From NCBI RefSeq assembly GCF_006716185.1, contig NZ_VFOP01000001.1, positions 1,426,001 through 1,490,000 on the forward strand: a stretch of DNA of 64,000 nucleotides. Direction: 5' to 3'. Below the pieces are notes generated by a model, which was not told the DNA's origin, did not search any database, and worked only from the letters and a program-made list of their open reading frames with translations. The first letter of the stretch is position 1, and each line of letters starts with the position of its first letter. This document shows, piece after piece, positions 8,813 through 17,382 of this stretch. Made by a program: the position numbers and the translations under genes. This DNA comes from Ornithinicoccus hortensis (GTDB lineage: Bacteria; Actinomycetota; Actinomycetes; Actinomycetales; Dermatophilaceae).

Positions 8813-9981
8813 CAGCCGATCATCCCTTCCTCGATGGACCGCACCTCGCGGGCGATCCGGACCAGTGTCTCGTCATCGGGCGCGGTCGGGTCCGCGAGCA
8901 CCCGCCGCAGTTCATCGGTATGCCGACCGGTGGCCAGGGCCGTCTGCTGCACCACGGTCCCGGGGTCGGAGGTCGCCGGGAGCCCGAGCCGGACCGCGAT
9001 CCGGCGCCGGGCCGCGAGCTGCAGCGAGGCCAGGGCCCGCTGTCGGTCCCCGGCACGCTGGTACATCCGGCTGCGGCTCTGCGTGGTCTCCACCGAGCGG
9101 ACGACCGCGGGCAGCGGCTCGGTCACCACCCGGCCCAGGCGGCGGCCCCGCCACACCATCGTGGTGGCCAGGGCCACCAGGAGCAGCACGGTCGAGGGGA
9201 CCACGAGGTCGGGCAGCACGTCGATCAGCGACTGGGCGGTCGCGTCCTCGCCGGCGTCCCCGGGTGCCGGGACGTACCAGACGAGCCGTTCGCTCGCGCC
9301 CAGCAGCCGGAGGCCGATCGCGGCGTGGGCCTCGGTCTCGATGTGTTCGTTGGTCAGCGCGCTGCCGATCCCGGCCAGCACGACCAGCGGCCGGTCGGTG
9401 TCGCCGGCCAGCTGCACGACATACCCGGACATCGCGCCACCCGCGTTGTAGCCCGGGCTGGGCGGGAAGCAGGCCCGCGCCAACTCGCGGTCCCCCGTGA
9501 CGTCGACGAGCACGTCCCCCCTGGCCAGCCGGTCCCCCTCGCGCCAGTTCGTGGCGGTGTCCTCGCACCCGGCCCCGGCGGGAGAGCTCAGGCCGCGTTC
9601 GGTGACCCGCACCGGGAGGTCGAGGAGGTCGCCCACGTTCTGCGAGGGGTTCAGCACGAGGAGGGTGTCGGCATCCCGGGTGCGGGCCATCAGGGTGTCG
9701 CCGGCCTGGGTCCCGAGCAGCGAGGTACCGGAGACCAGGACCGTCGTCCCTGGGCCGGTGTCCTGCCGCTCCAGGGCGGGGAGCCCGCGGGCGATGGTGA
9801 CCTCCACGCCCTGCTGCTCGAGCACCCGGGCGAGCGCCGCCATGCCCCCGTCCTCGGGGTTCTCCGGGTCCAGCGGCAACTGGTTGCTGCCGCGCATCCC
9901 GGCGAGGACCGCGGAGGCCACGGCCACCACGAGCAGCACGCCGACCCAGAGGGCGAGACGGCGGGTGCGCGCCCCGGTCAT
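8812..9981 (-). CDS. DUF4350 domain membrane protein
   Basis: A 389-residue protein with a transmembrane helix at about residues 10-28 and a second at about 265-290. The extracytoplasmic region between carries the DUF4350 fold (a GATase-like fold, ELPLDPENPEDGG region and LLVLNP). The cytoplasmic C-terminus, about 100 residues, is basic. It overlaps the DUF4129 gene by 4 bases and MoxR by one. The order DUF4129-DUF4350-MoxR-DUF58 matches other actinobacteria. Biochemical role unknown. Confidence 0.85.
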   Translation of the reverse strand: MTGARTRRLALWVGVLLVVAVASAVLAGMRGSNQLPLDPENPEDGGMAALARVLEQQGVEVTIARGLPALERQDTGPGTTVLVSGTSLLGTQAGDTLMARTRDADTLLVLNPSQNVGDLLDLPVRVTERGLSSPAGAGCEDTATNWREGDRLARGDVLVDVTGDRELARACFPPSPGYNAGGAMSGYVVQLAGDTDRPLVVLAGIGSALTNEHIETEAHAAIGLRLLGASERLVWYVPAPGDAGEDATAQSLIDVLPDLVVPSTVLLLVALATTMVWRGRRLGRVVTEPLPAVVRSVETTQSRSRMYQRAGDRQRALASLQLAARRRIAVRLGLPATSDPGTVVQQTALATGRHTDELRRVLADPTAPDDETLVRIAREVRSIEEGMIG

Positions 9982-10628
9982 CCGACGAGTGCCCGGGCCG
10001 GACGGGTGCGGGCCAGGACGCGGTCGAGCTCACGCACCCGCTCCGCCTCCTGCTGATCGGTGTGCTGGTCGCCGTAGCAGACGGCGTCGAACAGGTCGGC
10101 TGCCTGGCCGATCTGGTCGGCGTGCTGGGGGAACGGGCCGCGCAGCCCCACGGCCACCTCGTGCGCGGTGGTGCCGGGCAGCTCGTCGAGCAGGGTGCGT
10201 TCCTCGGCGCCGGCCGCGATGGCCCGGTAGGAGTCGAGCAGCACCGCGTCCCAGTCGCCGGCCCGGACCGCGGCTGCTGCCCGGTCCCGGTAGTCCTGGG
10301 CCGACATCCCCGGCTCGTCGAGGACGGGGCGCGCCCCCGGCTCGCGGAGCCGGCTACCGCGGCGCGTCCCCCGGACCGCGAAGCCGACGGCCACCAGGAC
10401 CAGCGCCAGGACCGCCCCGAGCAACAGGGTCGACAGGCCGGAGGAACCGGGCAGGATCTCGATCAGCCCGTCGATCCGCTCCAGCAGCCATCCGACGGCC
10501 TTGCGGACGAAGGACTCGGGACGGTGGTAGTCGCTCTTGCTGAGCTCCCGGGAAAGCAGGTCGCGCGCCTCGTCCCGGTCCGGGTCGAGGAAACCGGCGA
10601 ACACGTCAGGCACCGCGGCCGGCCGCAC
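9978..10628 (-). CDS. DUF4129 domain membrane protein
   Basis: A protein of up to 216 residues with one hydrophobic helix (about residues 64-86) and a C-terminal DUF4129 domain ([26 protein letters not shown], split here only to show the helical core start YRDRAAAA and end YRAIA). Start choice is open: GTG at 10628 lies immediately after AGGAG, probably too close, while GTG at 10613 gives a sensible distance of about 16 bases and less overlap with the upstream gene. DUF4129 domains often sit at the C-terminus of transglutaminase-like membrane proteins; here the domain is alone in the MoxR operon. Confidence 0.85.
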   Translation of the reverse strand: MRPAAVPDVFAGFLDPDRDEARDLLSRELSKSDYHRPESFVRKAVGWLLERIDGLIEILPGSSGLSTLLLGAVLALVLVAVGFAVRGTRRGSRLREPGARPVLDEPGMSAQDYRDRAAAAVRAGDWDAVLLDSYRAIAAGAEERTLLDELPGTTAHEVAVGLRGPFPQHADQIGQAADLFDAVCYGDQHTDQQEAERVRELDRVLARTRPARALVG

Positions 10629-11889
10629 GCTCCTGCGCCGCCTTGACCAGCCCGACGTCCAGGCCCTCCCGCCGGATCCGCTGGTCCAGGTAGAGCAGGG
10701 CGGCCACGCCGGCGGTGAACGGGGTCACCACGGCGTTGACGACGAGGGAGACGACGTGGTCGAGGACGACCTGGCCGTAGAAGAGGGCCGTGCCGTCGCC
10801 GGTGCCCAGGTTCAGCAGGGCCCCCAGGGCGAACACGAAGACCGAGCTGACGGCCACCGAGAAGATCAACCCCAGGATCCCGGCGAGGATGGTGATCCCC
10901 AGCACCCGCCAGGCCTGGCTGCCGGTGGTCAGCGCCCAGGAGCGCTTGATCCCGGTGACCGGCCCGGCCTTCTCCAGGACGACCGCGGCGGAGGCGAGCG
11001 ACAACCGAGCGTAGAGCCACAGGAACAGGGGGACGCACCCGATGATCACGGGCACCAGCAGGACGGCGCCGACCGGGCCGAGCGCGACGACCAGGAGCGT
11101 GGAGACCAGGACGATGGCGAGCGCGACGGCCAGCAGCCCCACGAAGACGAGCAGGGTCACCCCGACGAGCGCCAGCAGCCGGCCGCGGACCGCCCGCCAG
11201 GTCTGGCCGATCCCGACCCTGTCGCCGAGCGCGGCCTCGCTCACCACGTAGATCACGAACCCGCTCAGCGCCAGCGTCGCGATGCTGGTCAGCAGGTTCG
11301 GGATCAGGCTGGCGAGGGCCACCTGGTCGGTCAGCGCGAGGTCGAACAGCCGCGGCAGGTACAGCGAGAGCAGCAACGAGGGCACCAGCATGATGCCCAG
11401 CACGAGGACGGCCATCCCGATGGTGGCCTCGGGATTGCGCCGCATGGTCCGCAGCGACCCCTCGAAGATGTCGCCCATCGTGAGCCGCCGCAGCGGGATG
11501 ACCCCGGGCTTGTTCAGCCGCATCAGCTGCTCCGGGGGCAACTGGTGCCAGGCGCCCCCGGTGGGTGAGCCGTACTGTCCGGGTTGGGCGTACCCGGGGG
11601 GCTGCTGCCCGTAGGCCGGGGGTTGTCCGTAGGAGGGAGGTTGGGCGTACCCGGGGGGCTGTTGCCCGTATGCCGGGGGTTGGCCGTATGCGGGAGGCTG
11701 CCCGTATGCCGGGGGTTGGCCGTACTGCGGGAAGGGCCGGGTGCCGTCCTGCGGGATGGGCCGGGTGCCGTCCTGGGGGATGGGCTGGGTGCCGGAACCG
11801 TCGTCGTGGCCGGCTCCCGGGCCGGGGTCCGGGTCGTCGTCCGCCCCGGGCACGCGCCAGCCGCGCGGCTCCTGCGGCGGCTGTCCCAT
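10606..11889 (-). CDS. Multi-pass membrane protein with Pro/Gln/Tyr-rich N-terminal repeats
   Basis: A 427-residue protein. Residues 1-55 are acidic and proline-rich with a doubled PIPQDGTRP unit. Residues 56-107 are repeats built on YGQPPA and [10 protein letters not shown]. The remaining part begins [22 protein letters not shown] and holds about six hydrophobic helices, resembling the glycerophosphoryl diester phosphodiesterase membrane domain (GPDPase_memb) without a catalytic domain. The ATG follows GGGAGG at a 7-base spacing. It sits in the MoxR operon, 12 bases after the uridine-kinase-like gene. Role unknown. Confidence 0.75.
   Translation of the reverse strand: MGQPPQEPRGWRVPGADDDPDPGPGAGHDDGSGTQPIPQDGTRPIPQDGTRPFPQYGQPPAYGQPPAYGQPPAYGQQPPGYAQPPSYGQPPAYGQQPPGYAQPGQYGSPTGGAWHQLPPEQLMRLNKPGVIPLRRLTMGDIFEGSLRTMRRNPEATIGMAVLVLGIMLVPSLLLSLYLPRLFDLALTDQVALASLIPNLLTSIATLALSGFVIYVVSEAALGDRVGIGQTWRAVRGRLLALVGVTLLVFVGLLAVALAIVLVSTLLVVALGPVGAVLLVPVIIGCVPLFLWLYARLSLASAAVVLEKAGPVTGIKRSWALTTGSQAWRVLGITILAGILGLIFSVAVSSVFVFALGALLNLGTGDGTALFYGQVVLDHVVSLVVNAVVTPFTAGVAALLYLDQRIRREGLDVGLVKAAQERAAGRGA
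11569..11724 (-). repeat. In-frame tandem repeat encoding YGQPPA units
   Basis: Imperfect tandem repeat inside the membrane-protein gene; on the plus strand the unit reads as variants of GGGGGTTGGCCGTATGCC. It encodes about nine [16 protein letters not shown] blocks and is a likely site of length variation through slippage. Confidence 0.8.
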
Positions 11890-11901
11890 CTGCTGCCCTC
11901 C

Positions 11902-12534
11902 CTAGGCGTGTGAGGCGCTGGGCAGGTCCCGACTCAGTTCCTCCGCCTCGCGTGCGGTCATCGGCTCGGCACCCAGGGCCTGTTGCGCCCCGACGATACC
12001 TGGTTCGGCGCGACGCAGGGCCAGTCCCCGGCGCACCAGGGTGAGCGGTGGCTTGCGGCGCTCGGCGAGATCCCGGGCGAGGCGGCGGGCGAAGGTCTTC
12101 CACGGTCGGCCCCGGACGCACCAGGCGGCGCCGAGCAGTCCGCGGTCCCGCAGCGGGGCGATGGTGTGGGCGGCGAAGATGCCCTCCGCGATCACGATCG
12201 GATGACCGCCGGTGATCACCCGGTGCCGACCGGACACCCGAGAGGTGGAGATGTCGTAGACCGGCACCTCCACGGAGCCCTCCCGGCAGAGGGTCGTCAG
12301 GGCGTCGACCGCGTCCGTCAGGCACCAGGACCGCACGTCGTCCCAGTCCGGCAGCCCCTCCAGAGGACTCATCGGCAGGTCGGGGTCCCCGAGCTCGCGG
12401 TAGAAGTCGTCCAGCTGGACGACGGGCCACCCGTGCGTGTCGTGCAGACGCCGCGCCAGCCGCGACTTGCCGGCGCCGCTGGGGCCGCAGAGCACGACGA
12501 CGCGGGTGGGGCTGGGGGAGTCGGCGGCCGTCAC
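11902..12534 (-). CDS. Uridine-kinase-like P-loop NTPase
   Basis: A 210-residue cytoplasmic protein with Walker A GPSGAGKS (residues about 17-24), a conserved QLDDFYREL motif typical of uridine kinase/phosphoribulokinase-like enzymes, and VIAEGIFA in the core. It probably phosphorylates a nucleoside or similar small molecule; substrate is not set by sequence. The GTG start at 12534 has TACACT 8 bases upstream. It leads the minus-strand operon that runs through MoxR to DUF58. Confidence 0.8.
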   Translation of the reverse strand: MTAADSPSPTRVVVLCGPSGAGKSRLARRLHDTHGWPVVQLDDFYRELGDPDLPMSPLEGLPDWDDVRSWCLTDAVDALTTLCREGSVEVPVYDISTSRVSGRHRVITGGHPIVIAEGIFAAHTIAPLRDRGLLGAAWCVRGRPWKTFARRLARDLAERRKPPLTLVRRGLALRRAEPGIVGAQQALGAEPMTAREAEELSRDLPSASHA

Positions 12535-12635
12535 GGAGCGACAGTGTAGGTGGACCGGTCGCGTCGCACCTCACCCGTCGGGGCCCGGCGGTGCTGCCCC
12601 TGGTGAGGGTGCGGGTTCCCTAGACTGGCCGGACC

Positions 12636-13253
12636 ATGACGATGCGACCGCGCTCCGACTCCCACCAGGACGGCGTCGACCGGACCTTCCGCACCCTGCC
12701 CGCCCGCGTGATCGGGCTGGGCCTGGTCGTCGTGTGCGTCGTGATGGGTGTCCTGCTGACCCGGGGGGAGCAGGAGCGCGACCTGAGCGTGCTGACCCCG
12801 ATCGCGGTGATGGCCCTGGTGATCGCGGTCGTGTGGGTCGTGCTGCTGCGTCCCTGCGTGCGGCTCAGCCGGACCGGGATCCACCTGAGCAACCTGGTGA
12901 CCGACGTCGACGTGCCCTTCGAGCACGTGGCGCGGATCGGCAACCGGTGGGCGCTGGAGGTGGTCGACACCGCCGGGCGGACGCACAGCTCGTGGGCCGT
13001 CCCGGCCCGCCGCGACTACGGTCTGCGCCGCCCGATCGACAGCTACGCCGAGGCCACCCAGAAGGGCAGGGCCCGGGAGTCGGTGCACGCCGAGCACGTC
13101 CGTGGGCACGTGGAACACGCCGTGCAGCGGTGGCAGATGGAGGGCGGGCGCACCGAGGAGGGCCAGCCGGCCCGGGTCCGGTGGGCGTGGTCCGCCCTCG
13201 GACCACTGGCCGCGACGCTGGTGTTCCTCGTCGTGGCGCTGCTCGCCGGCTGA
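12636..13253 (+). CDS. Membrane protein with PH-like domain
   Basis: A 205-residue protein: two helices near residues 22-45 and 50-70, then a beta-rich segment (CVRLSRTGIHLSNLVTDVDV, FEHVARIGNRWALEV) like the bacterial PH-domain membrane proteins of actinobacteria, and a final hydrophobic helix at about 185-203. TAGACT lies 9 bases before the ATG. It converges with pmm. No function can be assigned beyond membrane association. Confidence 0.7.
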   Translation: MTMRPRSDSHQDGVDRTFRTLPARVIGLGLVVVCVVMGVLLTRGEQERDLSVLTPIAVMALVIAVVWVVLLRPCVRLSRTGIHLSNLVTDVDVPFEHVARIGNRWALEVVDTAGRTHSSWAVPARRDYGLRRPIDSYAEATQKGRARESVHAEHVRGHVEHAVQRWQMEGGRTEEGQPARVRWAWSALGPLAATLVFLVVALLAG

Positions 13254-13294
13254 CCCGCGCACCACACCGGCCGGCGCCGCTCGGTGATCCGGCG

Positions 13295-14995
13295 TCAGAC
13301 CCGGGTGAGGACCTCCAGGTCCGCCCGCACGGCCGCCAGGCGGCGGGCCGCCTCCTGCCTGGCCGTGGCGAGCTCACCCTCGACCGGGACGATCGCCTCG
13401 AGGTACACCTTCAGCTTGGGCTCGGTCCCGCTCGGACGCACGATCGCCCGGGTGTCGTCGGCCAGGTAGTAGCGCAGCCCCTCGGTCGGTGGGAGGTCGT
13501 CGCTGCCCTGCGCCAGGTCCTCCGCCCGTGCGACGGCCACCCCGCCGAGTTCCTGCGGCGGCGTGCTGCGGAGCCGGTCCATCACGGTCCCGATCAGCGT
13601 GAGGTCCTCCACCCGCACGGCGAACGCGTCGGTCTGGTGGACGCCGTGCTCGCGGGCCAGGTCGTCGAGCACCTCCCGCACCGTGCGCCCCTCGCGCCGC
13701 AGGCCCGCCACGATCTCGGCGATCATCAGGGCCGCGGAGATGCCGTCCTTGTCGGGCACGGTGCCCGGGTCGACGCAGTAGCCCAGCGCCTCCTCGTAGC
13801 CGAAGGCCAGGTGCGGGACCCGGCCGATCCACTTGAAGCCGGTGAGCGTCTCCGCGGCGGGCAGCCCTGCAGCCGCCGCCATGGTGCCCAGCAGGCGGGA
13901 GGACACGATGGAGCGGGCCAGCACCGTGCGGTCCGACGTCGGGTCGATCCGGCGGGCGATCACGTGCCAGCCCAGGAGGGCGCCCACCTCGTCACCACGC
14001 AGCATCGCCCAGCCGTCCGGGCCGGGGGCCGCGACGGCGCACCGGTCCGCGTCGGGGTCGTTGGCGATGACGATGTCCGGGGACTCCTGCTCGGCCAGCG
14101 CCAGCGCGGCGTCGATCGCCCCGGGCTCCTCGGGGTTCGGGAAGGCCACGGTGGGGAAGTCCGGGTCGGGTGCCGACTGCGTCAGCACGGTGGAGGGCTC
14201 GGGGAAACCGGCCGCCCGGAAGGCCTCCACCAGGACGGCCGAGCCGACGCCGTGCAGCGCGGTGTGCACGATGGAGACCTCGCGCGGGCCGGCCGGGTCG
14301 AGCACCCCGACCGCGGCGGCGACGTAGGCCTGCACCAACCGGTCGTCCAGGGTCTGCCACCCCTGCGTCGCCAGCGGCACCGAGGCGGCCGACGGCACCG
14401 CGCCGATGTGCGCGGCAATGTCGGCGTCGGCGGGTGGCACGATCTGCGACCCGTCGCCGAGGTAGACCTTGTAGCCGTTGTCCTGCGGCGGGTTGTGGCT
14501 GGCCGTGACCATCACCCCGGCATCGGCCGCCAGGTGGCCGATCGCGAAGGCGAGGACCGGCGTGGGCAGCGGCCTGGGCAGCACCATCGCCCGCCCGCCG
14601 GCGGCGGTGACCACGGCGGCGGTGTCGCGGGCGAAGACGTCGGAGTTGTAGCGCGCGTCGAACCCGATGACCACGGTCGGCTCGGGGTCCACCCGCTCCT
14701 TCAGGTAGGCCATCAGGCCGGCCGCGGCCCGGATGACGACCACCCGGTTCATCCGGTTGGGACCCGCGCCGAGGGCACCGCGCAACCCGGCGGTGCCGAA
14801 CTGCAGCAGCCCGGCGAACCGGTCGGCCAGGTCCTCGGTGGCCTCGGCAGCGTCGGCCTCGTCGGTGCCCTGGACGCGGTCCAGCAGGCGGGCGAGCTCC
14901 GCGCGGGTCACCTCGTCGGGGTCGTCGTCCACCCAGGCCCGGGCCCGGGCGATGAGGTCTGCGCGGCCGGACGGGTCGGCATACGGCTCGGTCAT
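13295..14995 (-). CDS. Phospho-sugar mutase (phosphomannomutase/phosphoglucomutase family)
   Basis: A 566-residue alpha-D-phosphohexomutase. The phosphoserine is S166 in TASHNPP, the metal loop is DPDADR (313-318), a sugar-specificity stretch reads GYEEALGY, and the phosphate-binding loop is RPSGTEPK near residue 520. The length fits the longer PMM/PGM type next to PNP in actinobacteria (pmmB, from memory); members of this type can also act as phosphopentomutases, which would link PNP to DeoC (inference). ATG at 14995, 7 bases after the PNP stop. The open frame extending to 15379 is a PNP shadow. Confidence 0.9.
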   Translation of the reverse strand: MTEPYADPSGRADLIARARAWVDDDPDEVTRAELARLLDRVQGTDEADAAEATEDLADRFAGLLQFGTAGLRGALGAGPNRMNRVVVIRAAAGLMAYLKERVDPEPTVVIGFDARYNSDVFARDTAAVVTAAGGRAMVLPRPLPTPVLAFAIGHLAADAGVMVTASHNPPQDNGYKVYLGDGSQIVPPADADIAAHIGAVPSAASVPLATQGWQTLDDRLVQAYVAAAVGVLDPAGPREVSIVHTALHGVGSAVLVEAFRAAGFPEPSTVLTQSAPDPDFPTVAFPNPEEPGAIDAALALAEQESPDIVIANDPDADRCAVAAPGPDGWAMLRGDEVGALLGWHVIARRIDPTSDRTVLARSIVSSRLLGTMAAAAGLPAAETLTGFKWIGRVPHLAFGYEEALGYCVDPGTVPDKDGISAALMIAEIVAGLRREGRTVREVLDDLAREHGVHQTDAFAVRVEDLTLIGTVMDRLRSTPPQELGGVAVARAEDLAQGSDDLPPTEGLRYYLADDTRAIVRPSGTEPKLKVYLEAIVPVEGELATARQEAARRLAAVRADLEVLTRV

Positions 14996-15002
14996 CCCGG
15001 CC

Positions 15003-15836
15003 TCAGATCCGGCCGACGATGTCGGCGAGCAGGCGGCCGCACCGCTGGGCCGCGGCCTGGCCGGCCTCGAGGACCTCTTCGTGGGACAGCGGCTCCGGGC
15101 TGATCCCCGCGGCCGGGTTGGTGACCAGCGAGATGCCCAGCACCTCCAGGCCAGCCTGCCGGGCGGCGATCGCCTCCAGCGTGGTGGACATGCCGACGAG
15201 GTCGGCGCCCAGGATCTTGGCCATCTGCACCTCGGCCGGGGTCTCGTAGTGCGGCCCGCGGAACTGGGCGTACACGCCCGAGTCGAGATCCGGGTCGACC
15301 TCCAGGGCCAGCTCGCGCAGCCGCGGCGTGTAGAGATCGGTGAGGTCGACGAAGGTGGCCCCCTCGATCGGGGAGGCACCGGTCAGGTTGAGGTGGTCGC
15401 GGATGAGAACCGGGGTGCCGGGCGCCCAGTCCGGGTTCAGCCCCCCGCAGCCGTTGGTGAGCACGATGGTGCGGCACCCGGCGGCGGCTGCGGTGCGCAC
15501 CCCGTGCACGACGGCCCGCAGGCCGCGCCCCTCGTAGAAGTGGGTCCGGGTGCCGAAGACCAGGGCGTGCCGGTCCGTGTCACCGATCCGGACCGACCGC
15601 ATCGCGCCGGAGTGTCCCGCGACGGCGGCGGCGGAGAAGCCCGGGACGTCGGTGTTCTCGATCGTGGCCACGGTCTCGCCGATCAGGTCCCCGGTCGCTC
15701 CCCAGCCGGAGCCGAGGACCAGGGCGACGTGGTGGTCGGGCACGCCGCTGCGCTCGGCGATGACATCGGCCGCGGCCTGCGCCACGGCGAACGGATCCAC
15801 CTGGGGATCGGACAGGTCGGGGAATCGGGAGTTCAC
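15003..15836 (-). CDS. Purine-nucleoside phosphorylase (trimeric type)
   Basis: Phosphorolysis of purine (deoxy)nucleosides to base and (deoxy)ribose 1-phosphate. The 277-residue length and motifs fit the trimeric class: VLGSGWG at residue about 40, GHSGAMR, RTHFYEG, LTNGCGGLNP, the FRGPHYETPAE phosphate/sugar region and VGMSTTLEAIAAR. A TACGCT hexamer lies 6 bases before the GTG at 15836. It probably forms an operon with the downstream phosphomutase (7-base gap). It is divergent from lpdA across 31 bases. Confidence 0.93.
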   Translation of the reverse strand: MNSRFPDLSDPQVDPFAVAQAAADVIAERSGVPDHHVALVLGSGWGATGDLIGETVATIENTDVPGFSAAAVAGHSGAMRSVRIGDTDRHALVFGTRTHFYEGRGLRAVVHGVRTAAAAGCRTIVLTNGCGGLNPDWAPGTPVLIRDHLNLTGASPIEGATFVDLTDLYTPRLRELALEVDPDLDSGVYAQFRGPHYETPAEVQMAKILGADLVGMSTTLEAIAARQAGLEVLGISLVTNPAAGISPEPLSHEEVLEAGQAAAQRCGRLLADIVGRI

Positions 15837-15842
15837 CGGCTC

Positions 15843-15848
15843 AGCGTA
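15843..15848 (-). promoter_or_regulatory. Leaderless -10 hexamer for the PNP gene
   Basis: TACGCT on the minus strand, 6 bases before the GTG at 15836. Confidence 0.6.
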
Positions 15849-15867
15849 CCGATGGTTGGATGGTCCG

Positions 15868-17322
15868 GTGAGTACTCAGAAGTCAGTCGTGGTGATCGGT
15901 GGCGGACCCGGGGGGTACGAGGCGGCACTGGCAGCGGCGCAGCTCGGCGCCCAGGTGACGGTGGTCGAGCGGGAGTCCGTGGGAGGGGCGGCGGTGTTGA
16001 CCGACTGCGTCCCCAGCAAGGCGCTGATCGCGACCGCCGACTTCATGGACCGGTTCTCGGCGGCGAAGCGGATCGGGGTCGGCTTCGACGGGGCGCCGGG
16101 GGACCAGGGGGTCACCGCGCACCTGGGTGAGATCAATGCTCGGATCATGACGTTGGCCACCGCCCAGAGCACCGACATCGCCGAACGGCTGGAGTCCAAC
16201 GGCATCGACATCGTCCGGGGCGCCGGGCGGCTGCTCGAGCCGGGCCTGGTGGAGGTGGCGACCGAGGTCGACGCGGTCGAGTCGGGGGAGCAACCGGCGC
16301 CCTCCGAGGGCGAGGTCCGTGCGGGACGGACCGTGCAGCTGCCCGCCGACGTCACCCTGATCGCGACGGGTGCCCGGCCCCGGGTGATGGACACGGCCGT
16401 GCCCGACGGGGAGCGGATCCTCACCTGGCAGCAGATCTACGAGCTCCAGGAGCTGCCGACCCGGCTGATCGTCATCGGGTCAGGTGTCACCGGTGCCGAG
16501 CTGGCCCACGCCTACCTCGGGTTGGGCTGCGAGGTCGTGCTCGTGTCCTCCCGGGACCGGGTGCTGCCCGGCGAGGACGCCGACGCGGCGAACGTGCTGG
16601 AGGACGTCTTCCGGCGCCGGGGGATGGAGGTGCTGAACCGCTCGCGGGCCGCCGGGGTCCAGCGCGCGGGGGACGGGGTGGTCGTCGAGCTCGAGGACGG
16701 GCGCACCGTCGAGGGCAGCCATGCCCTCCTCGCCGTCGGGTCCCTGCCGAACTCCACCGACATGGGCCTGGAGGAGGCCGGGGTCGTGCTGGGCCGGGCC
16801 GGCCACATCGAGGTCGACCGGGTGTCCCGGACCAACGTCAACGGGATCTATGCGGCCGGTGACGTCACGGGCGTGCTGCCGCTGGCCTCCGTCGCGGCCA
16901 TGCAGGGCAGGATCGCGATAGCGCACGCCCTGGGCGACGCGGTGGCCCCGCTGTCGCTGGGCCGGGTGTCCTCCAACATCTTCACCGACCCCGAGATCGC
17001 GACCGTCGGCATCTCCCAGGCCGACATCGACGAGGGCCGGGTCGAGGCCCGCGGCGTGATGCTGCCGCTGACCAAGAACCCGCGGGCGAAGATGCAGAAC
17101 GTGCGCGACGGCTTCGTGAAGATCTTCGCCCGCAAGGGCAGCGACACCATCCTGGGCGGCGTGGTCGTGGCGCCACGCGCCAGCGAGCTGATCTTCCCGA
17201 TCGCGCTCGCCGTCGCCAACCGGCTCAACGTCGACCAGTTCGCCTCCACCTTCACGGTCTACCCCTCGATGTCCGGCTCCGTCGCCGAGGCCGCCCGGCA
17301 GCTGCACTCGATGGCCGACTGA
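15868..17322 (+). CDS. lpdA: NAD(P)H-quinone dehydrogenase of the flavoprotein disulfide reductase fold
   Basis: A 484-residue FAD enzyme that looks like a dihydrolipoamide dehydrogenase but is of the LpdA quinone-reductase type. FAD-binding VVVIGGGPGGYEAA is at residues 7-20, the NAD(P) site VIGSGVTGAELA is mid-protein, and YAAGDVTG is the second FAD motif. The redox pair is incomplete: the position of the first cysteine is A42, and only C47 (in DCVPSK) remains, as in M. tuberculosis LpdA. So it should not run the disulfide reaction. Start GTG at 15868; the longer frame from 15550 is antisense to PNP. Confidence 0.9.
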   Translation: MSTQKSVVVIGGGPGGYEAALAAAQLGAQVTVVERESVGGAAVLTDCVPSKALIATADFMDRFSAAKRIGVGFDGAPGDQGVTAHLGEINARIMTLATAQSTDIAERLESNGIDIVRGAGRLLEPGLVEVATEVDAVESGEQPAPSEGEVRAGRTVQLPADVTLIATGARPRVMDTAVPDGERILTWQQIYELQELPTRLIVIGSGVTGAELAHAYLGLGCEVVLVSSRDRVLPGEDADAANVLEDVFRRRGMEVLNRSRAAGVQRAGDGVVVELEDGRTVEGSHALLAVGSLPNSTDMGLEEAGVVLGRAGHIEVDRVSRTNVNGIYAAGDVTGVLPLASVAAMQGRIAIAHALGDAVAPLSLGRVSSNIFTDPEIATVGISQADIDEGRVEARGVMLPLTKNPRAKMQNVRDGFVKIFARKGSDTILGGVVVAPRASELIFPIALAVANRLNVDQFASTFTVYPSMSGSVAEAARQLHSMAD

Positions 17323-17382
17323 ATGCCCGACTGATTGGCCCGCTGACCGTCCCCGGTCGGGCGCGTCGGGCAGACTGGGGGG

